Positions 6,340 to 6,589 of a stretch of 6,589 nt of DNA are shown one piece after another. The translations under genes were made by a program, and so were the position numbers. Source of the stretch: JBMNQI01 sp050944055 (GTDB taxonomy: Bacteria > Bacillota > Clostridia > Oscillospirales > Oscillospiraceae). Under the pieces are notes generated by a model, which saw nothing but the letters and a program-made list of their open reading frames with translations, was not told where the DNA came from and did no database searches. The stretch lies in contig JBMNQI010000085.1 in the NCBI GenBank assembly GCA_050944055.1, forward strand, positions 1 through 6,589, given 5' to 3'. The first letter of the stretch is position 1. Every line of letters begins with the position of its first letter.

Positions 6340-6355
6340 ATACAATATATAGTTG
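6340..6355 (-). promoter_or_regulatory. NrdR box, downstream copy
   Basis: The minus strand reads CAACTATATATTGTAT, matching 13 of 16 positions of the NrdR box consensus acaCwAtATaTwGtgt as I recall it, including the whole CwATATATwG core. It lies about 13-28 bases downstream of the expected transcription start and exactly 31 bp from the second copy. NrdR is an ATP-cone repressor of ribonucleotide reductase genes; its own gene is not in this window. Confidence 0.75.
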
Positions 6356-6370
6356 ATGGGCCGACAATAA

Positions 6371-6386
6371 CCACAATATATATTAT
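6371..6386 (-). promoter_or_regulatory. NrdR box, upstream copy over the -10
   Basis: The minus strand reads ATAATATATATTGTGG, 13 of 16 matches to the NrdR consensus as I recall it; it lacks the left C of the core. It shares TATATATTGT with the downstream copy at a 31 bp offset, about three helical turns, the spacing typical of paired NrdR boxes. It covers the -10 hexamer, so binding would block RNA polymerase. Confidence 0.7.
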
Positions 6387-6403
6387 ATTGCCAGCAATGT
6401 CAA
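6375..6403 (-). promoter_or_regulatory. Sigma-A promoter of nrdDG
   Basis: The minus strand has TTGACA (6403-6398), a perfect -35, then 17 bases, then TATATT (6380-6375), one mismatch from the -10 consensus. The start should fall near 6368, giving a leader of about 115 bases before the nrdD ATG. The overlap with an NrdR-type box supports this as the regulated promoter. Confidence 0.75.
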
Positions 6404-6419
6404 TATAATATTATACGTT

Positions 6420-6545
6420 CCTTAGTAAATGTTTCCAAAGCCGCCGGCGGCTGAAAAAAGGCTTCTTGCATCGCAGCGGTTGATTTTTAGCGAAATTAAC
6501 CTAGCTTCCATTGATTTCCCGGAAACCAGGGTTTAGAATGGAGCT
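6420..6545. other. Non-coding segment rich in inverted repeats
   Basis: No convincing gene is present between the nrdD promoter and the terminator at the right edge. The segment contains a perfect palindrome AGCCGCCGGCGGCT (6439-6452) and an imperfect inverted repeat, AGCTTCCATT (6503-6512) against AATGGAGCT (6537-6545), with one bulged base. Short open frames exist on both strands (6429-6536 plus, 35 codons; 6422-6511 minus, 29 codons), but neither has a ribosome site. It may be an interspersed repeat or simply spacer. Confidence 0.4.
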
Positions 6546-6589
6546 GATTAAAAAGGGGAAAAGGTCTCCGGACGCCCTCCGGAGACCTT
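6546..6589 (-). terminator. Intrinsic terminator of a gene beyond the right edge
   Basis: AAGGTCTCCGGA (6561-6572) and TCCGGAGACCTT (6578-6589) form a perfect 12-pair stem with a five-base loop. On the minus strand it is followed by TTCCCCTTTTTAAT, giving a T-rich tail. It most likely ends a minus-strand gene outside the window, which would make nrdD the first gene of its own transcript. The hairpin reaches the window end, so a T-run on the other side, and hence bidirectional function, cannot be judged. Confidence 0.75.

Noticed and set aside
6401..6416. A third NrdR box
   Set aside because: The CwATATATwG core is broken and the offset from the other boxes is about 27 rather than 31 bp.
6422..6511. 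29-codon minus-strand open frame ending near the nrdD promoter
   Set aside because: Its upstream sequence has only a poor GGGAAA match at best, and the frame is short enough to be chance; a leader peptide is unlikely because it ends before the nrdD promoter.
6429..6536. 35-codon plus-strand open frame upstream of nrdD
   Set aside because: No ribosome site precedes the ATG, there is no recognisable family, and the frame overlaps a comparable 29-codon minus-strand frame; it is kept only as part of the possible repeat segment.

Overview
The window looks like chromosomal DNA of an anaerobic, Gram-positive-type bacterium, most likely class Clostridia. The evidence is an oxygen-sensitive class III ribonucleotide reductase operon (nrdD-nrdG) with a clostridial-style NrdG, strong AGGAGG-type ribosome binding sites, a P/S/E-rich lipoprotein with a canonical lipobox, and a cytidylate kinase-like protein of a kind common in Firmicutes. 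Base composition is close to 50% GC by eye. I see no tRNA, rRNA, CRISPR array, transposase or phage gene.

Layout, left to right. (1) Positions 2-943, minus strand: a cytidylate kinase-like protein whose C-terminal third looks like a PD-(D/E)XK nuclease-fold domain with an altered catalytic motif. (2) 944-1129: a divergent intergenic region with a plausible minus-strand promoter and a hairpin plus T-run pointing towards the lipoprotein gene. (3) 1130-2122, plus strand: a 330-residue lipoprotein of unknown function. (4) 2123-2233: two terminator hairpins between convergent transcription units. (5) 2234-6254, minus strand: a run of five same-strand genes, which in transcription order are nrdD, nrdG (overlapping by 4 bases), a six-helix membrane protein, a nitroreductase, and a possible 34-codon small gene that begins directly after the nitroreductase stop codon. 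(6) 6255-6589: the nrdD control region, then a terminator belonging to a minus-strand gene outside the window.

NrdD reduces ribonucleoside triphosphates to deoxyribonucleotides without oxygen, and NrdG installs its glycyl radical. The promoter upstream has a perfect -35 and a near-perfect -10. Two sites resembling NrdR boxes lie exactly 31 bp apart, one over the -10 and one just downstream of the expected transcription start. This is the architecture expected for dATP/ATP-responsive repression by NrdR. The membrane protein and nitroreductase downstream may be partly co-transcribed, but a GC-rich hairpin with TTTT after nrdG suggests that much transcription stops there.

No clearly new multi-gene system is visible. 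The points most worth a second look are the kinase/nuclease-fold fusion, the tandem NrdR boxes with a structured leader, the small ORF after the nitroreductase, the unrecognised lipoprotein, and the inverted-repeat-rich segment at 6420-6589.
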